This document shows positions 1 to 6,723 of a DNA stretch of 36,249 nucleotides, piece after piece. The position numbers and the translations under genes are program-made. The stretch comes from Acidobacteriota bacterium. Lineage in GTDB: Bacteria > Acidobacteriota > Vicinamibacteria > Vicinamibacterales > CAVVIG01. The DNA lies in contig JACPZW010000019.1 in the NCBI GenBank assembly GCA_016195265.1, positions 1 through 36,249 of the forward strand, read 5' to 3'. The first letter of the stretch is position 1. Every line of letters begins with the position of its first letter. The notes beneath the pieces were generated by a model. The model worked only from the letters and a program-made list of their open reading frames with translations. It was not told the DNA's origin and did not search any database.

Positions 1-304
1 CGACGCCGGCCGTGAAGCTGCCCGCGCTGCCGATCTGCGTGTGCGCCCACGGCACGTTGTACGGCGTGCACAGATACGAGCTGTTCGCGACATACATGCA
101 ACCGGTCGGTCCGACCAGGATCGTGTTGTCGCCGGACGCCTTGCTCGTCATCCGGTACTGAATCGACGGCCCGCAGCCCGCGCACGTGCGATGGCCCGGC
201 ACGAACGGCTCCGTCGACGGCAACTCGGGGTTGTAGAATCGCGCGCCCTGATTCGGGCTTCCAAGCATGGGCAAGAGTTGGCGTTGTACTTCGACAGGCG
301 GCAT
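1..304 (-). CDS. porB: 2-oxoacid:ferredoxin oxidoreductase beta subunit (partial, N-terminal 101 aa)
   Basis: This is the TPP-binding beta subunit of a 2-oxoacid:ferredoxin oxidoreductase, cut by the left edge of the window. The ATG at 304 follows a clear GGAGG at 311-315. The visible part has HRTCAGCG (Cys41, Cys44) and GPTGCMYV (Cys69), three of the four cysteines that hold the [4Fe-4S] cluster next to TPP in this family, then VPWAHTQIGSAGSF, the usual beta-subunit continuation. It lies 33 bases after the alpha gene and is the last visible gene of the leftward operon. If the alpha subunit is an oxalate oxidoreductase (see 338-1525), this is its partner and would hold the electron-exit cluster. 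Family identity is sure; substrate is inferred from alpha. Confidence 0.93.
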   Translation of the reverse strand, partial: MPPVEVQRQLLPMLGSPNQGARFYNPELPSTEPFVPGHRTCAGCGPSIQYRMTSKASGDNTILVGPTGCMYVANSSYLCTPYNVPWAHTQIGSAGSFTAGV

Positions 305-337
305 GAGAATCCTCCAAGCGACTCAGATTGCGGAATA

Positions 338-1525
338 TTACTCTTCGAACCCGACCCAGTGCGTTCGCTTTTCGATCTTCCCCCGCTTCTGCGCTTCGAT
401 CATCTTGTTCGTCATCCAGTAGAACTCTTTGAGCACGATCGCTTCGCCGCCCATGCCGGCCATGAACGAGAAGACGAGCGGACGCCGGTCACTCTCGTAG
501 AGCGCCGCGACCGCCTCCGCGTAGAGCGAGCCGCCGCTGCTGACGCCGCCGAGTCCCATGTTCGTCTCGATGACGCCGACGACCTTGAACTTGCTGAGCG
601 ATTCGCGAATCCGTTCGGTCGGGTACGGGCGGATCGTGCGCATGCGCACCATGCCGACTTTCGCGCCGCGCGCGCGCATGTGGCGGATCGCGTGCCGCGC
701 CGTCACGCCGTGCCCGCCCTGCAGGAAGAACACGACCTCCGCATCGTCGGTCATGTATTCCTCGAGCCACGGATCGTACCTGCGGCCGAAGATGCGCGCG
801 AACTGATCGTGCACTTCCTCGATGACCGGCACCGAGCCTTCCATCGCGCGCGCGCGCTCGAGCTGCAGCGGCGGTCCCTGCTCCGGCATGATCTGCGGTC
901 CGTGCGAGACGGGATGCCGCGGATCCAGCGGGTACGGATGCTTGTAGGGCGGCAGGAATTCCTTCACCTGCCCTGGATCCGGCAGATCGCAGTCAGTCGT
1001 GATGTGCGAAACGAAGAACCCGTCCTGGCACACCATCTGCGGCAGCAGAACCCGCGGATCCTCGCCGATGCGGAACGCCATCAGGTGGTTGTCGAACGCC
1101 TCCTGGGCGTCGCACGACCAGCCCATCAGCCATCCCATGTCGCGCGTCGAGAGCGCATCCGTGTGCTCGGAGCCGAAGTCGCCGGGCGGGTCGAGCGTCC
1201 GGTCGGCGATCATCATCTGTACTGGCATCCGGCTGCCGGAAATCGGCGAGTACAGCTCGTACGCGAACTGCACGCCGACGCCGGAGCTTCCGGTGAACAC
1301 GCGGGCGCCGGACGACGAGGCGCCGTGCGCGATGCTCAACTGCGAGTGCTCGCTGTCGGCCACGATGTACTCGGCGTCCAGCTCGCCGTTCGCCACCATC
1401 TGTGCGAGCGCCATCATTGTCGCCGTGTACGGCCGGATCGGATACGCGGTGATGACGTCCACATCCGCGTACTTCGCCGCCTGCGCCGCGGCGACGCAGC
1501 CATTGATTCTCACTTTTTTTGCCAT
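338..1525 (-). CDS. porA: 2-oxoacid:ferredoxin oxidoreductase alpha subunit, oxalate oxidoreductase-like
   Basis: The 395-aa alpha subunit has the pyrimidine-binding domain (about residues 1-240) and the C-terminal transketolase-like domain (about 260-370). ATG at 1525 is preceded by CGGAG at good spacing. The family's substrate motif YPITP is here YPIRP (Tyr28-Pro-Ile-Arg31-Pro), followed by ADR109TLD112PPGD116F117. From memory of the Moorella thermoacetica oxalate oxidoreductase structure, Arg31 and Arg109 bind oxalate and Asp112/Phe117 belong to its switch loop; pyruvate enzymes have Thr at position 31. The length and even the numbering agree. Known family reaction for that enzyme: oxalate to two CO2 plus two low-potential electrons, without CoA. 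An OxlT-type antiporter lies 7 kb away in the divergent gene set. I infer oxalate as substrate; another small dicarboxylic or polar 2-oxoacid remains possible. Confidence 0.92.
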   Translation of the reverse strand: MAKKVRINGCVAAAQAAKYADVDVITAYPIRPYTATMMALAQMVANGELDAEYIVADSEHSQLSIAHGASSSGARVFTGSSGVGVQFAYELYSPISGSRMPVQMMIADRTLDPPGDFGSEHTDALSTRDMGWLMGWSCDAQEAFDNHLMAFRIGEDPRVLLPQMVCQDGFFVSHITTDCDLPDPGQVKEFLPPYKHPYPLDPRHPVSHGPQIMPEQGPPLQLERARAMEGSVPVIEEVHDQFARIFGRRYDPWLEEYMTDDAEVVFFLQGGHGVTARHAIRHMRARGAKVGMVRMRTIRPYPTERIRESLSKFKVVGVIETNMGLGGVSSGGSLYAEAVAALYESDRRPLVFSFMAGMGGEAIVLKEFYWMTNKMIEAQKRGKIEKRTHWVGFEE

Positions 1526-1535
1526 AGGGCTCCGT

Positions 1536-1619
1536 CATTGCGGATCGCGGACTGCGGATTGCGGATTGGTGGCCGCTTGAATTCTGGAATCCGCATTCCG
1601 CACTCCTCAATCCGCAATG
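1536..1619. repeat. Dispersed GCGGATT-type palindromic repeat, copy 1
   Basis: An inverted repeat with 10-base perfect ends (CATTGCGGAT at 1536-1545 and ATCCGCAATG at 1610-1619), built from degenerate units like GCGGATT and GTGCGGA. It fills the gap between the GltD-like gene and the alpha gene inside the operon, so it is transcribed and could form a hairpin in the mRNA upstream of the alpha start. Related copies lie at 6530-6609 and 7408-7494. Function unknown. Confidence 0.85.
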
Positions 1620-1622
1620 TGA

Positions 1623-2531
1623 CTACCTGATGTCCTTTGCCGGCTTCTCCGACAGACTCCTCAGCTCTTCCGCCTGCCGTCCGTGCAATCCCTGCGTGAT
1701 CGCGAACGCCGTATCCATCCTCACGACGCCCGTGTCGAAGTCCAGCTCGGGCACGCCTTCGAGGCAACCAGTCGGGCATTCCTCGATGCAGACGCGGCAG
1801 CCCTTGCAGTAGTCCACGAGAATCTTGTACAGGCCGTTCGACCGGTCGTAGCGGATGATGCACGGCTCCGGACAGACGAGATAACAATTATCGCAGGCGT
1901 TGCACGTGCCGCAGCTGAAGCAGCGGTTCGCTTCCTCGATCGCCTGCTCCTCGCTGAACGCCTGGATGACTTCATCCTGCGTCTTGCGCCGGCTCGCGGG
2001 CGCCAGCATCGGCTGCTGCACACGCGGGAACTTCGGGAAGTACGTCATGTTCATCCGCGCGAGGTCCGTGATCACGTCGATCGCGACCATCCGCTCCTGC
2101 AGCAGCTCGCCGCGCAGCACCTTGTCGACGTTGAACGCCGTGCGCTTGCCGTCGCCGACCGCGTTCACGACCATGAGCGGCTGGCCCGATCCGAGCTGGA
2201 CGACATCTCCGGCCGCGAAGACATTCGTGGTGCCGAGGCGGCCGAACCGATCGGCCTTGATCGCGCCCTTCTCGTTCTTGAACTCGTCGGGCAGCCACGC
2301 CAGCGACGCGTGCTGGCCGACGGCGATAATCACGTTGTCGACGGCGAAGCGCTCCGGCTTCGCCTCCTTGTTGATCGTGATTGGCGACGCGTTGATCGCA
2401 CCGCTGAACTTCGCGGGGTGCAGCTGCAGCGCCTCCACCTTGCCGTTGCCGAGGATCGCCGTGCACGCGAGCCCGTGCTTCATCTCGACCCCTTCCTCGA
2501 CCATGTCGTGCAGATCTTCCGGCACGCGCAC
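1623..2531 (-). CDS. GltD-like NADPH oxidoreductase with C-terminal 2x[4Fe-4S] domain, C-terminal fragment of a disrupted gene
   Basis: This is the second half of the gene that begins at 3208. It opens in a new frame at RVPEDLHDMVEEGVEMKH, a stretch that in GltD-like enzymes comes just after the NAD(P)H-binding Rossmann motif. It then has the second FAD-binding part (NVFAAGDVVQLGSGQP, VNAVGDGKRTAF) and ends with a ferredoxin domain holding CFSCGTCNACDNCYLVCP and CKGCRVCIEECP, eight cysteines for two [4Fe-4S] clusters as in OFOR delta subunits. In a working protein it would pass electrons between the oxidoreductase and NAD(P)H. The printed start at 2531 is an artefact of the break, not a real initiation site. 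It lies between gamma and alpha in the operon, which supports its role as electron-transfer subunit. Confidence 0.85.
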   Translation of the reverse strand: MRVPEDLHDMVEEGVEMKHGLACTAILGNGKVEALQLHPAKFSGAINASPITINKEAKPERFAVDNVIIAVGQHASLAWLPDEFKNEKGAIKADRFGRLGTTNVFAAGDVVQLGSGQPLMVVNAVGDGKRTAFNVDKVLRGELLQERMVAIDVITDLARMNMTYFPKFPRVQQPMLAPASRRKTQDEVIQAFSEEQAIEEANRCFSCGTCNACDNCYLVCPEPCIIRYDRSNGLYKILVDYCKGCRVCIEECPTGCLEGVPELDFDTGVVRMDTAFAITQGLHGRQAEELRSLSEKPAKDIR

Positions 2532-3208
2532 GCGTCGTAGTTCTTTCTGAGGTCGTCCCAGGAGACGTCTTTGCCGACTTCGGTGTTCGTCTTGATCGTG
2601 ATGCCGAGCTCGGCGAGCCGCTCGATCTCCCGATCGAGCACGTCCTGCGGCAGGACCCAGTCGGGAATGCCGCCGCGGTTGAGGCCGCCGGCCCTCGGCG
2701 ATTTCTCGAGAATCGTCACCGCGTAGCCGAGGCGCGCGAGTTGATACGCCGCGCTATGACCCGCCGGCCCCGATCCGACGACGACGACTTTCTTGCCGTT
2801 GGGCTTCCCGGCCTTGACGACGTCCTTCGGTAGCGCCTGGCCGAGATCGCCGAGGAACCGCTCGACCGCGCGAATCGAGATCGCCTCGTCGTACTTGCCG
2901 CGGTTGCACGCCTGCTCGCACGGGTGATAGCAGACGCGGCCCGTCACCGACGGGAACGGCATGTCTTCCTTGATCAGCGCGTAGGCGTCGAGGTACTTGC
3001 CGCGCTTCACCAGGTCCAGATAGCCCTGAATCTTTTCGTTCGTGCCGCACGCGTTGTTGCACGGCGGCATCTTGTCGCGGTACACCGGCCGGATCGAACG
3101 CCAGTTGCCCGTCGGAAAAAGATCCTGGCCCTTCTGCGCCGGCGCCGGCGTGATGCCGGCAAACGGAACCTGGAGCCAATCTGGGATGTGCGTACCTTTA
3201 GTCGACAT
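2480..3208 (-). CDS. GltD-like NADPH oxidoreductase, N-terminal fragment of a disrupted gene
   Basis: ATG at 3208 follows AAGGGG at good spacing. Residues about 45-125 match the N-terminal Fe-S domain of glutamate synthase small subunit and dihydropyrimidine dehydrogenase (CNNACGTNEKIQGYL, CYHPCEQACNRGKYD, AISIRAVERF). VVVVGSGPAGHSAA near residue 145 is the FAD-binding motif, and GIPDWVLPQDVLDREI is typical of the family. After DDLRKNYDA (about residue 227) the frame leaves the family and ends in 15 unrelated residues, while the continuation lies in another frame at 2531-1623. About 90-110 residues, including the expected second GxGxxA NAD(P)H motif, are absent. The junction is a GCGTGC direct repeat (around 2528-2540), so a real deletion or an assembly collapse are both possible. 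Confidence 0.85.
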   Translation of the reverse strand: MSTKGTHIPDWLQVPFAGITPAPAQKGQDLFPTGNWRSIRPVYRDKMPPCNNACGTNEKIQGYLDLVKRGKYLDAYALIKEDMPFPSVTGRVCYHPCEQACNRGKYDEAISIRAVERFLGDLGQALPKDVVKAGKPNGKKVVVVGSGPAGHSAAYQLARLGYAVTILEKSPRAGGLNRGGIPDWVLPQDVLDREIERLAELGITIKTNTEVGKDVSWDDLRKNYDACACRKICTTWSRKGSR

Positions 3209-3239
3209 GTGAGCCCCTTCGATCCAACAAACAACGATT

Positions 3240-3316
3240 AACCACGGAGGTCACGGAGGACACGGAGAGAGAAACCACTGTGGTTTGCCTCCGTGCCCTC
3301 CGTGTCCTCTGTGGTT
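3240..3316. repeat. Palindromic CACGGAGG repeat, short form (copy C)
   Basis: A 77-base near-perfect hairpin between the gamma and GltD-like genes. The left arm has CCACGGAGG and CACGGAGG units, the right arm their complement (CCTCCGTG, TGTCCTCTGTGG), meeting at AAACCAC-T-GTGGTTT. The arms are related to the outer arms of the 300-base elements at 10439-10740 and 29673-29976, but this copy lacks their central cloverleaf. It is transcribed with the operon. Confidence 0.8.
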
Positions 3317-3324
3317 CATCCTCT

Positions 3325-3972
3325 TCACGCGGTCACGGGATTCAACGGCATGATGTGCAGTTCGCTCAGCGCGGCCTTGAACGCCGCCTTGTTCGCGATC
3401 ATCGGTTCGATCGTTTCCATCTTCACGATGCCCGTCGTTTTCACAACCGCGGCGATCAGCGGCGCGGCGATATCTGGTGCAACCGCCTTGCTGCGCTCCG
3501 CGGCGCCTTCGGTGGACAGGCGATCGAGTCCCAGCTCGCCGAGCCGGTAGTAGAGCCATTTGTGATCCGCGAGCTTCGCGGCGTCCACGCACACGAGTTG
3601 CGCCAGCCGCTCGGAACCCGGCACAAAACGAAGCATGTACTCCGGCGTGTACTGCGTGTTGATCACGAGCGTCCCGCCGGGCGGCATCCCGCGCATGTAA
3701 TCCCAGCCCTTCACCAGCGTCTGCTCGACCAGCACGACGATGTTCGGGTTCTCGTTCTCGTGGGTGAGCGCGTTCTCGATCTCGCTGTCGCTGACGCGGC
3801 AGTACTTCCGCGTCGGGGCATTTGTGCGGTCCGGGTTGTCGACGTAGTTCTCCATCGCCTGCGCGAACTTGCCCTCGTTGCGCGCGGACGCGGCGACGGA
3901 GTTGATGATGTCGCGGCCTTCCTTGTCCATGATGATGCCGCGCGTCCAGACGGTGAGTTCGGTGTACGCCAT
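3325..3972 (-). CDS. porG: 2-oxoacid:ferredoxin oxidoreductase gamma subunit
   Basis: The 215-aa gamma subunit forms the third domain of the oxidoreductase, folding around TPP together with alpha and beta. It starts with MAYTELTVWTRGIIMDKEGRDI in place of the usual GRGGQG-containing N-terminus, then has YCRVSDSEIE and LVEQTLVKGWDYMRG, and ends without any ferredoxin domain. In the Moorella oxalate enzyme gamma and the ferredoxin domain are fused, as I recall; here the ferredoxin domain sits instead on the GltD-like protein. ATG at 3972 follows GAGGA, 7 bases after the Cdc48 stop, so the two are co-transcribed. The deviating N-terminal loop fits an enzyme that does not use CoA, but that is inference. 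Confidence 0.88.
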   Translation of the reverse strand: MAYTELTVWTRGIIMDKEGRDIINSVAASARNEGKFAQAMENYVDNPDRTNAPTRKYCRVSDSEIENALTHENENPNIVVLVEQTLVKGWDYMRGMPPGGTLVINTQYTPEYMLRFVPGSERLAQLVCVDAAKLADHKWLYYRLGELGLDRLSTEGAAERSKAVAPDIAAPLIAAVVKTTGIVKMETIEPMIANKAAFKAALSELHIMPLNPVTA

Positions 3973-3979
3973 GGGTTCC

Positions 3980-6187
3980 TCAATGATCCATCACTTCGTC
4001 GAAATCCGACTTCCGCACTTCGAACGTCCGGCCGCGCCTGCCGCGATGGAATTCCGCAATCGCCAGCAGCGTCGCCTTCTTGCAGAGGCTCTCGAGATCC
4101 GCGCCGGTCAGACCGTCGGTGCTGGCCGCGAGGGCGGCGATCTCGACGTCCGCCGCGAGCGGCACGCGCCGGCAGCACAGCCGGAGAATCGCCTGCCGCG
4201 CGGCGACGTCGGGCGCGGCAAAGCGAACGATATAGTCGAACCGGCCGCTTCGCAAGAGCGCAGGGTCGACGCGCTCGGGGCGATTGGTCGCGGCAAGTAG
4301 AATCACGCCCTTGACGTCGCGCAGGTTGTCGATTTCGCGCAGGAGCTGACCGAGTATGCGCTGGTGGACATCGCTGCCGGCGGCCCCGATTTGATCGCCG
4401 CTCATCCGGGGCGCGAGCGCGTCGATGGTGTCGAAGAAGAGCAGGCAGGGCGCCGCCCGTCTGGCCTTCTTGAAGACCTCCCGCAGCGCCTTCTCCGATT
4501 CACCGAGCCACTTCGAATACAGCTGCGGGCCGTCCACCGCAATCAACGGAATCTGCTTTTCGCCTGACAGCGCGCGCGCCATCGCCGTCTTGCCCGTGCC
4601 CGACGGCCCGACCAGCAGAATGCCGCGCGTCGGCGACAGTCCGACCTGCGCGTACAAATCGTCCCGGCTGTCGTCGTGCGCGTGGGCGTGCTGGACGACG
4701 GCGTCGAGCAGACGCTTGATCTCGTCCAGCCCGCCAAGCGAGGCGAACGCGGCCGCGCTCTTCTCGATGAAGAACTCGCGGGTCGCGCTCGGCTCGACTT
4801 CCTTGAGCCCGGCGAGGCAGTCCTCCTGCGTGACGAGCAGCTGCGAAAGATCGGCGTTATCGTCGGAGGTCCGGCTAAAGCCGGACGCTACCGTTCCGGA
4901 TTCGGTAGTGTCCGGCTTCAGCCGGACCATCGTCAGGAATCGTCGCAGCGCGATCATGCCGATTTCCTGGCACAGCGCTTCGAGATCGGCGCCGACGAAG
5001 CCGTGCGACTGCTCGGCGATCGCGCGCAGATCGACGTCGGGGCCGAGCGGCATCGCGCGCGTATGGATGCGGAGGATCTGCAGCCGCGCCGGCGTGTTCG
5101 GCACGCCGATCTCGAGCTCGCGGTCGAAGCGGCCGGGCCGCCGCAGCGCCGGATCGAGCACCTCAGGAATGTTGGTCGCGCCGATGACGATCACCTGGCC
5201 GCGCGAGACGAAGCCGTCCATTAGGCTGAGCAGCTGCGCGACGACGCGCTTCTCGACTTCGCCCGAGACCTCGGCGCGCTTCGGCGCGACGGCGTCGATC
5301 TCGTCGATGAAGAGAATCGACGGTGCGTGCCGCGCCGCTTCCTCGAACACCTCGCGGAGCTTGGCCTCGCTCTCGCCGTAGAACTTCCGCATGATCTCGG
5401 GGCCGTTGAGGTGGATGAAGTGGACGCGGCTCTCGGCCGCGACTGCGCGCGCGAGCAGCGTCTTGCCCGTGCCGGGCGGTCCGTAGAGCAGCACGCCCTT
5501 CGGCGCGAGGATGCCCAGCCGCTCGAAGATGCGCGAATGCTTCAGCGGCAGCTCCACCATCTCGCGCACGCGCGCGACCTCGCGCTCGAGCCCGCCGATG
5601 TCTTCGTACGACACGGCCGGCGCGCGCGCCGCGGTCTGCTCGCCCTCGACGAGGCGGATGTCCGTGCGCGTGTTGATGACGACGGCGCCCGTGGGAATCG
5701 TCCGCACGACCTGGAAGTTGATCGCCTTCGCGTACGTCGGCACGCGCACGACGCCGCCCGAGATGACGGGCACGCCGTCCAGATCCTCCAGCATGCGCTC
5801 CGGCGCGATGATCGCCGGCGCCGCGCCCGCCCACATCGGCGTGAACCGCACGGCGACGGCCGGCGCGTGTTCGACGAGGGCGACCGACACCTGTTCTTCG
5901 AGCCCGGCGCCGCAGTTGCTGCGCGCGGTGCCGTCGATTTGGACCCGATCCGGCTGGCCCGGTTCCGACAGCTCCGCACGCGCGACGGTCGTGGTCCCGC
6001 CGGTGATTTTCAGGATGTCGCCCGGACGGGCGCCAATCCGCACGAGGTCGTCCGGCGCCAGCCGCGCGATCGCGTGTCCGATGTCTTCGACGCGCGCCTC
6101 CGCGACCCGCAGCGTGATCGCGGCCGCCGCGGCGGTCCGCGTCGGCCCGGACTCGACGTCGCGGCGCTCGTCGGACGGCGGGTTCAT
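3980..6187 (-). CDS. Cdc48/p97-type AAA+ ATPase with a degenerate D2 Walker B
   Basis: The 735-aa protein has the Cdc48 layout: N-terminal double-psi-barrel substrate domain (about 25-190), D1 AAA (about 195-410) and D2 AAA (about 480-735). D1 is canonical: GPPGTGKT (236-243), ILFIDE (Asp295-Glu296), ATN (338-339), RRPGRFD. D2 has GPSGTGKT (527-534) but LLFFDT (Asp586-Thr587), so the catalytic Glu is Thr; sensor AATN and RSGRFD remain. Both pore loops are aromatic (KFYGES, KWLGES). A REP-like repeat is inserted in frame in the linker at residues about 420-440. The chosen ATG at 6187 overlaps the upstream stop as ATGA; longer frames upstream are off-frame reading. It is an unfoldase by family, perhaps assembling or clearing Fe-S oxidoreductase subunits encoded downstream (inference). 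Confidence 0.9.
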   Translation of the reverse strand: MNPPSDERRDVESGPTRTAAAAAITLRVAEARVEDIGHAIARLAPDDLVRIGARPGDILKITGGTTTVARAELSEPGQPDRVQIDGTARSNCGAGLEEQVSVALVEHAPAVAVRFTPMWAGAAPAIIAPERMLEDLDGVPVISGGVVRVPTYAKAINFQVVRTIPTGAVVINTRTDIRLVEGEQTAARAPAVSYEDIGGLEREVARVREMVELPLKHSRIFERLGILAPKGVLLYGPPGTGKTLLARAVAAESRVHFIHLNGPEIMRKFYGESEAKLREVFEEAARHAPSILFIDEIDAVAPKRAEVSGEVEKRVVAQLLSLMDGFVSRGQVIVIGATNIPEVLDPALRRPGRFDRELEIGVPNTPARLQILRIHTRAMPLGPDVDLRAIAEQSHGFVGADLEALCQEIGMIALRRFLTMVRLKPDTTESGTVASGFSRTSDDNADLSQLLVTQEDCLAGLKEVEPSATREFFIEKSAAAFASLGGLDEIKRLLDAVVQHAHAHDDSRDDLYAQVGLSPTRGILLVGPSGTGKTAMARALSGEKQIPLIAVDGPQLYSKWLGESEKALREVFKKARRAAPCLLFFDTIDALAPRMSGDQIGAAGSDVHQRILGQLLREIDNLRDVKGVILLAATNRPERVDPALLRSGRFDYIVRFAAPDVAARQAILRLCCRRVPLAADVEIAALAASTDGLTGADLESLCKKATLLAIAEFHRGRRGRTFEVRKSDFDEVMDH
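4869..4927. repeat. REP-like pair inserted in frame in the Cdc48 gene
   Basis: Two hairpins, GTCCGGC-TAAA-GCCGGAC (4869-4886) and GTCCGGC-TTCA-GCCGGAC (4910-4927), are separated by a spacer in which CTAC (4888-4891) and GTAG (4905-4908) face each other. Each unit is thus GTAG plus a hairpin, the signature of REP sequences. The insert keeps the reading frame and adds about 20 residues (VRLKPDTT...ASGFSRTS on the coding strand) to the D1-D2 linker, which in relatives has no such sequence. A lone hairpin of the same type lies at 19910-19925. Confidence 0.85.
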
Positions 6188-6522
6188 GAGGCGGCGGCGC
6201 CGGCAGGGAGACGGCACTGCAATTGCGCGACGAAGCGGTCGAAGACCGCCGTGAGCTTCTGCTGATCGGGGTGGGCGGCGATCTCCGCGGCGACGGCGAC
6301 CAGTGTGCGCTCGGCCTCGCCGCCGGTGAGCTGGATGGTGCCGAGGTTGATGTGCTCGATGGCCCAGCCGTCGGTGCGCACGGAGGTGACCGACAGGCTG
6401 AGCAGTTCGGGCGTGCTCTCCCACGGGACGACGATGGCGCTGACGTGGCCCTGGCTGCGGGCGTACTCCTCGATCGCGCGGGCGATGACTTTGGGAGCAC
6501 CGAGAACGATGAACTCAATCAT
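6184..6522 (-). CDS. Small conserved-looking hypothetical protein (112 aa), first gene of the oxidoreductase operon
   Basis: I do not recognise this family. The 112-aa product begins MIEFIVLGAPKVIARAIEEYA, is mixed alpha/beta in character, with no signal peptide, no membrane segment and no metal-binding cysteines (one Cys near the end). Its stop overlaps the Cdc48 start as ATGA, so the two are translationally coupled and the protein may act with the ATPase. The ATG at 6522 has no strong Shine-Dalgarno sequence. It lies nearest to the FadR operator at 6626-6636 and so would be the first gene under that control. Coding is supported by the coupling and by a frame that fits the operon exactly. 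Confidence 0.7.
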   Translation of the reverse strand: MIEFIVLGAPKVIARAIEEYARSQGHVSAIVVPWESTPELLSLSVTSVRTDGWAIEHINLGTIQLTGGEAERTLVAVAAEIAAHPDQQKLTAVFDRFVAQLQCRLPAGAAAS

Positions 6523-6529
6523 GCTCGTG

Positions 6530-6609
6530 TAGTGCGGACTGAGGAATGCGGACTGCGGAATCGAGACCGTTTTTCTCAATCCGCACTCCGCAATCCTCAC
6601 TCCGCAATG
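6530..6609. repeat. Dispersed GCGGATT-type palindromic repeat, copy 2
   Basis: Imperfect inverted repeat with arms AGTGCGGACTGAGGAATGCGG and its near-complement ending CACTCCGCAATG, separated by a short T-rich loop. It fills most of the space between the 112-aa gene and the FadR operator. Same family as 1536-1619 and 7408-7494. Confidence 0.8.
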
Positions 6610-6625
6610 TGCTAGACTGGCCCAG

Positions 6626-6636
6626 TGGTCGAACCA
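6626..6636. promoter_or_regulatory. Putative FadR-type GntR operator between divergent operons
   Basis: TGGTCGAACCA exactly fits the FadR-subfamily operator consensus TNGTNNNACNA and, with its flanks (AGTGGTCGAACCAGTT), resembles the E. coli FadR site. A second palindrome, ACTGGCCCAGT, adjoins it at 6616-6626. The site lies between the FadR-like gene and the leftward oxalate-type operon, so it probably controls both. Not proven to bind. Confidence 0.5.
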
Positions 6637-6723
6637 GTTAAGGCACAAAGTCTGACACCCGGCCGGAACCGTGTCAAGCGTGGATCGCGCAGCGCCGGCG
6701 GGCGCCTGCCCGGCCTGGCCGGC

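Noticed and set aside
41..1630. A 529-aa open frame on the + strand opposite the OFOR alpha gene
   Set aside because: Arg/His/Ala-rich product with no known motif; it is the antisense shadow of alpha and the repeat next to it, as expected in GC-rich DNA.
5163..6518. A 451-aa open frame on the - strand over the Cdc48 N-terminus
   Set aside because: Off-frame reading of the ATPase and 112-aa genes; strongly Arg/Ser/Pro-biased with no domain.
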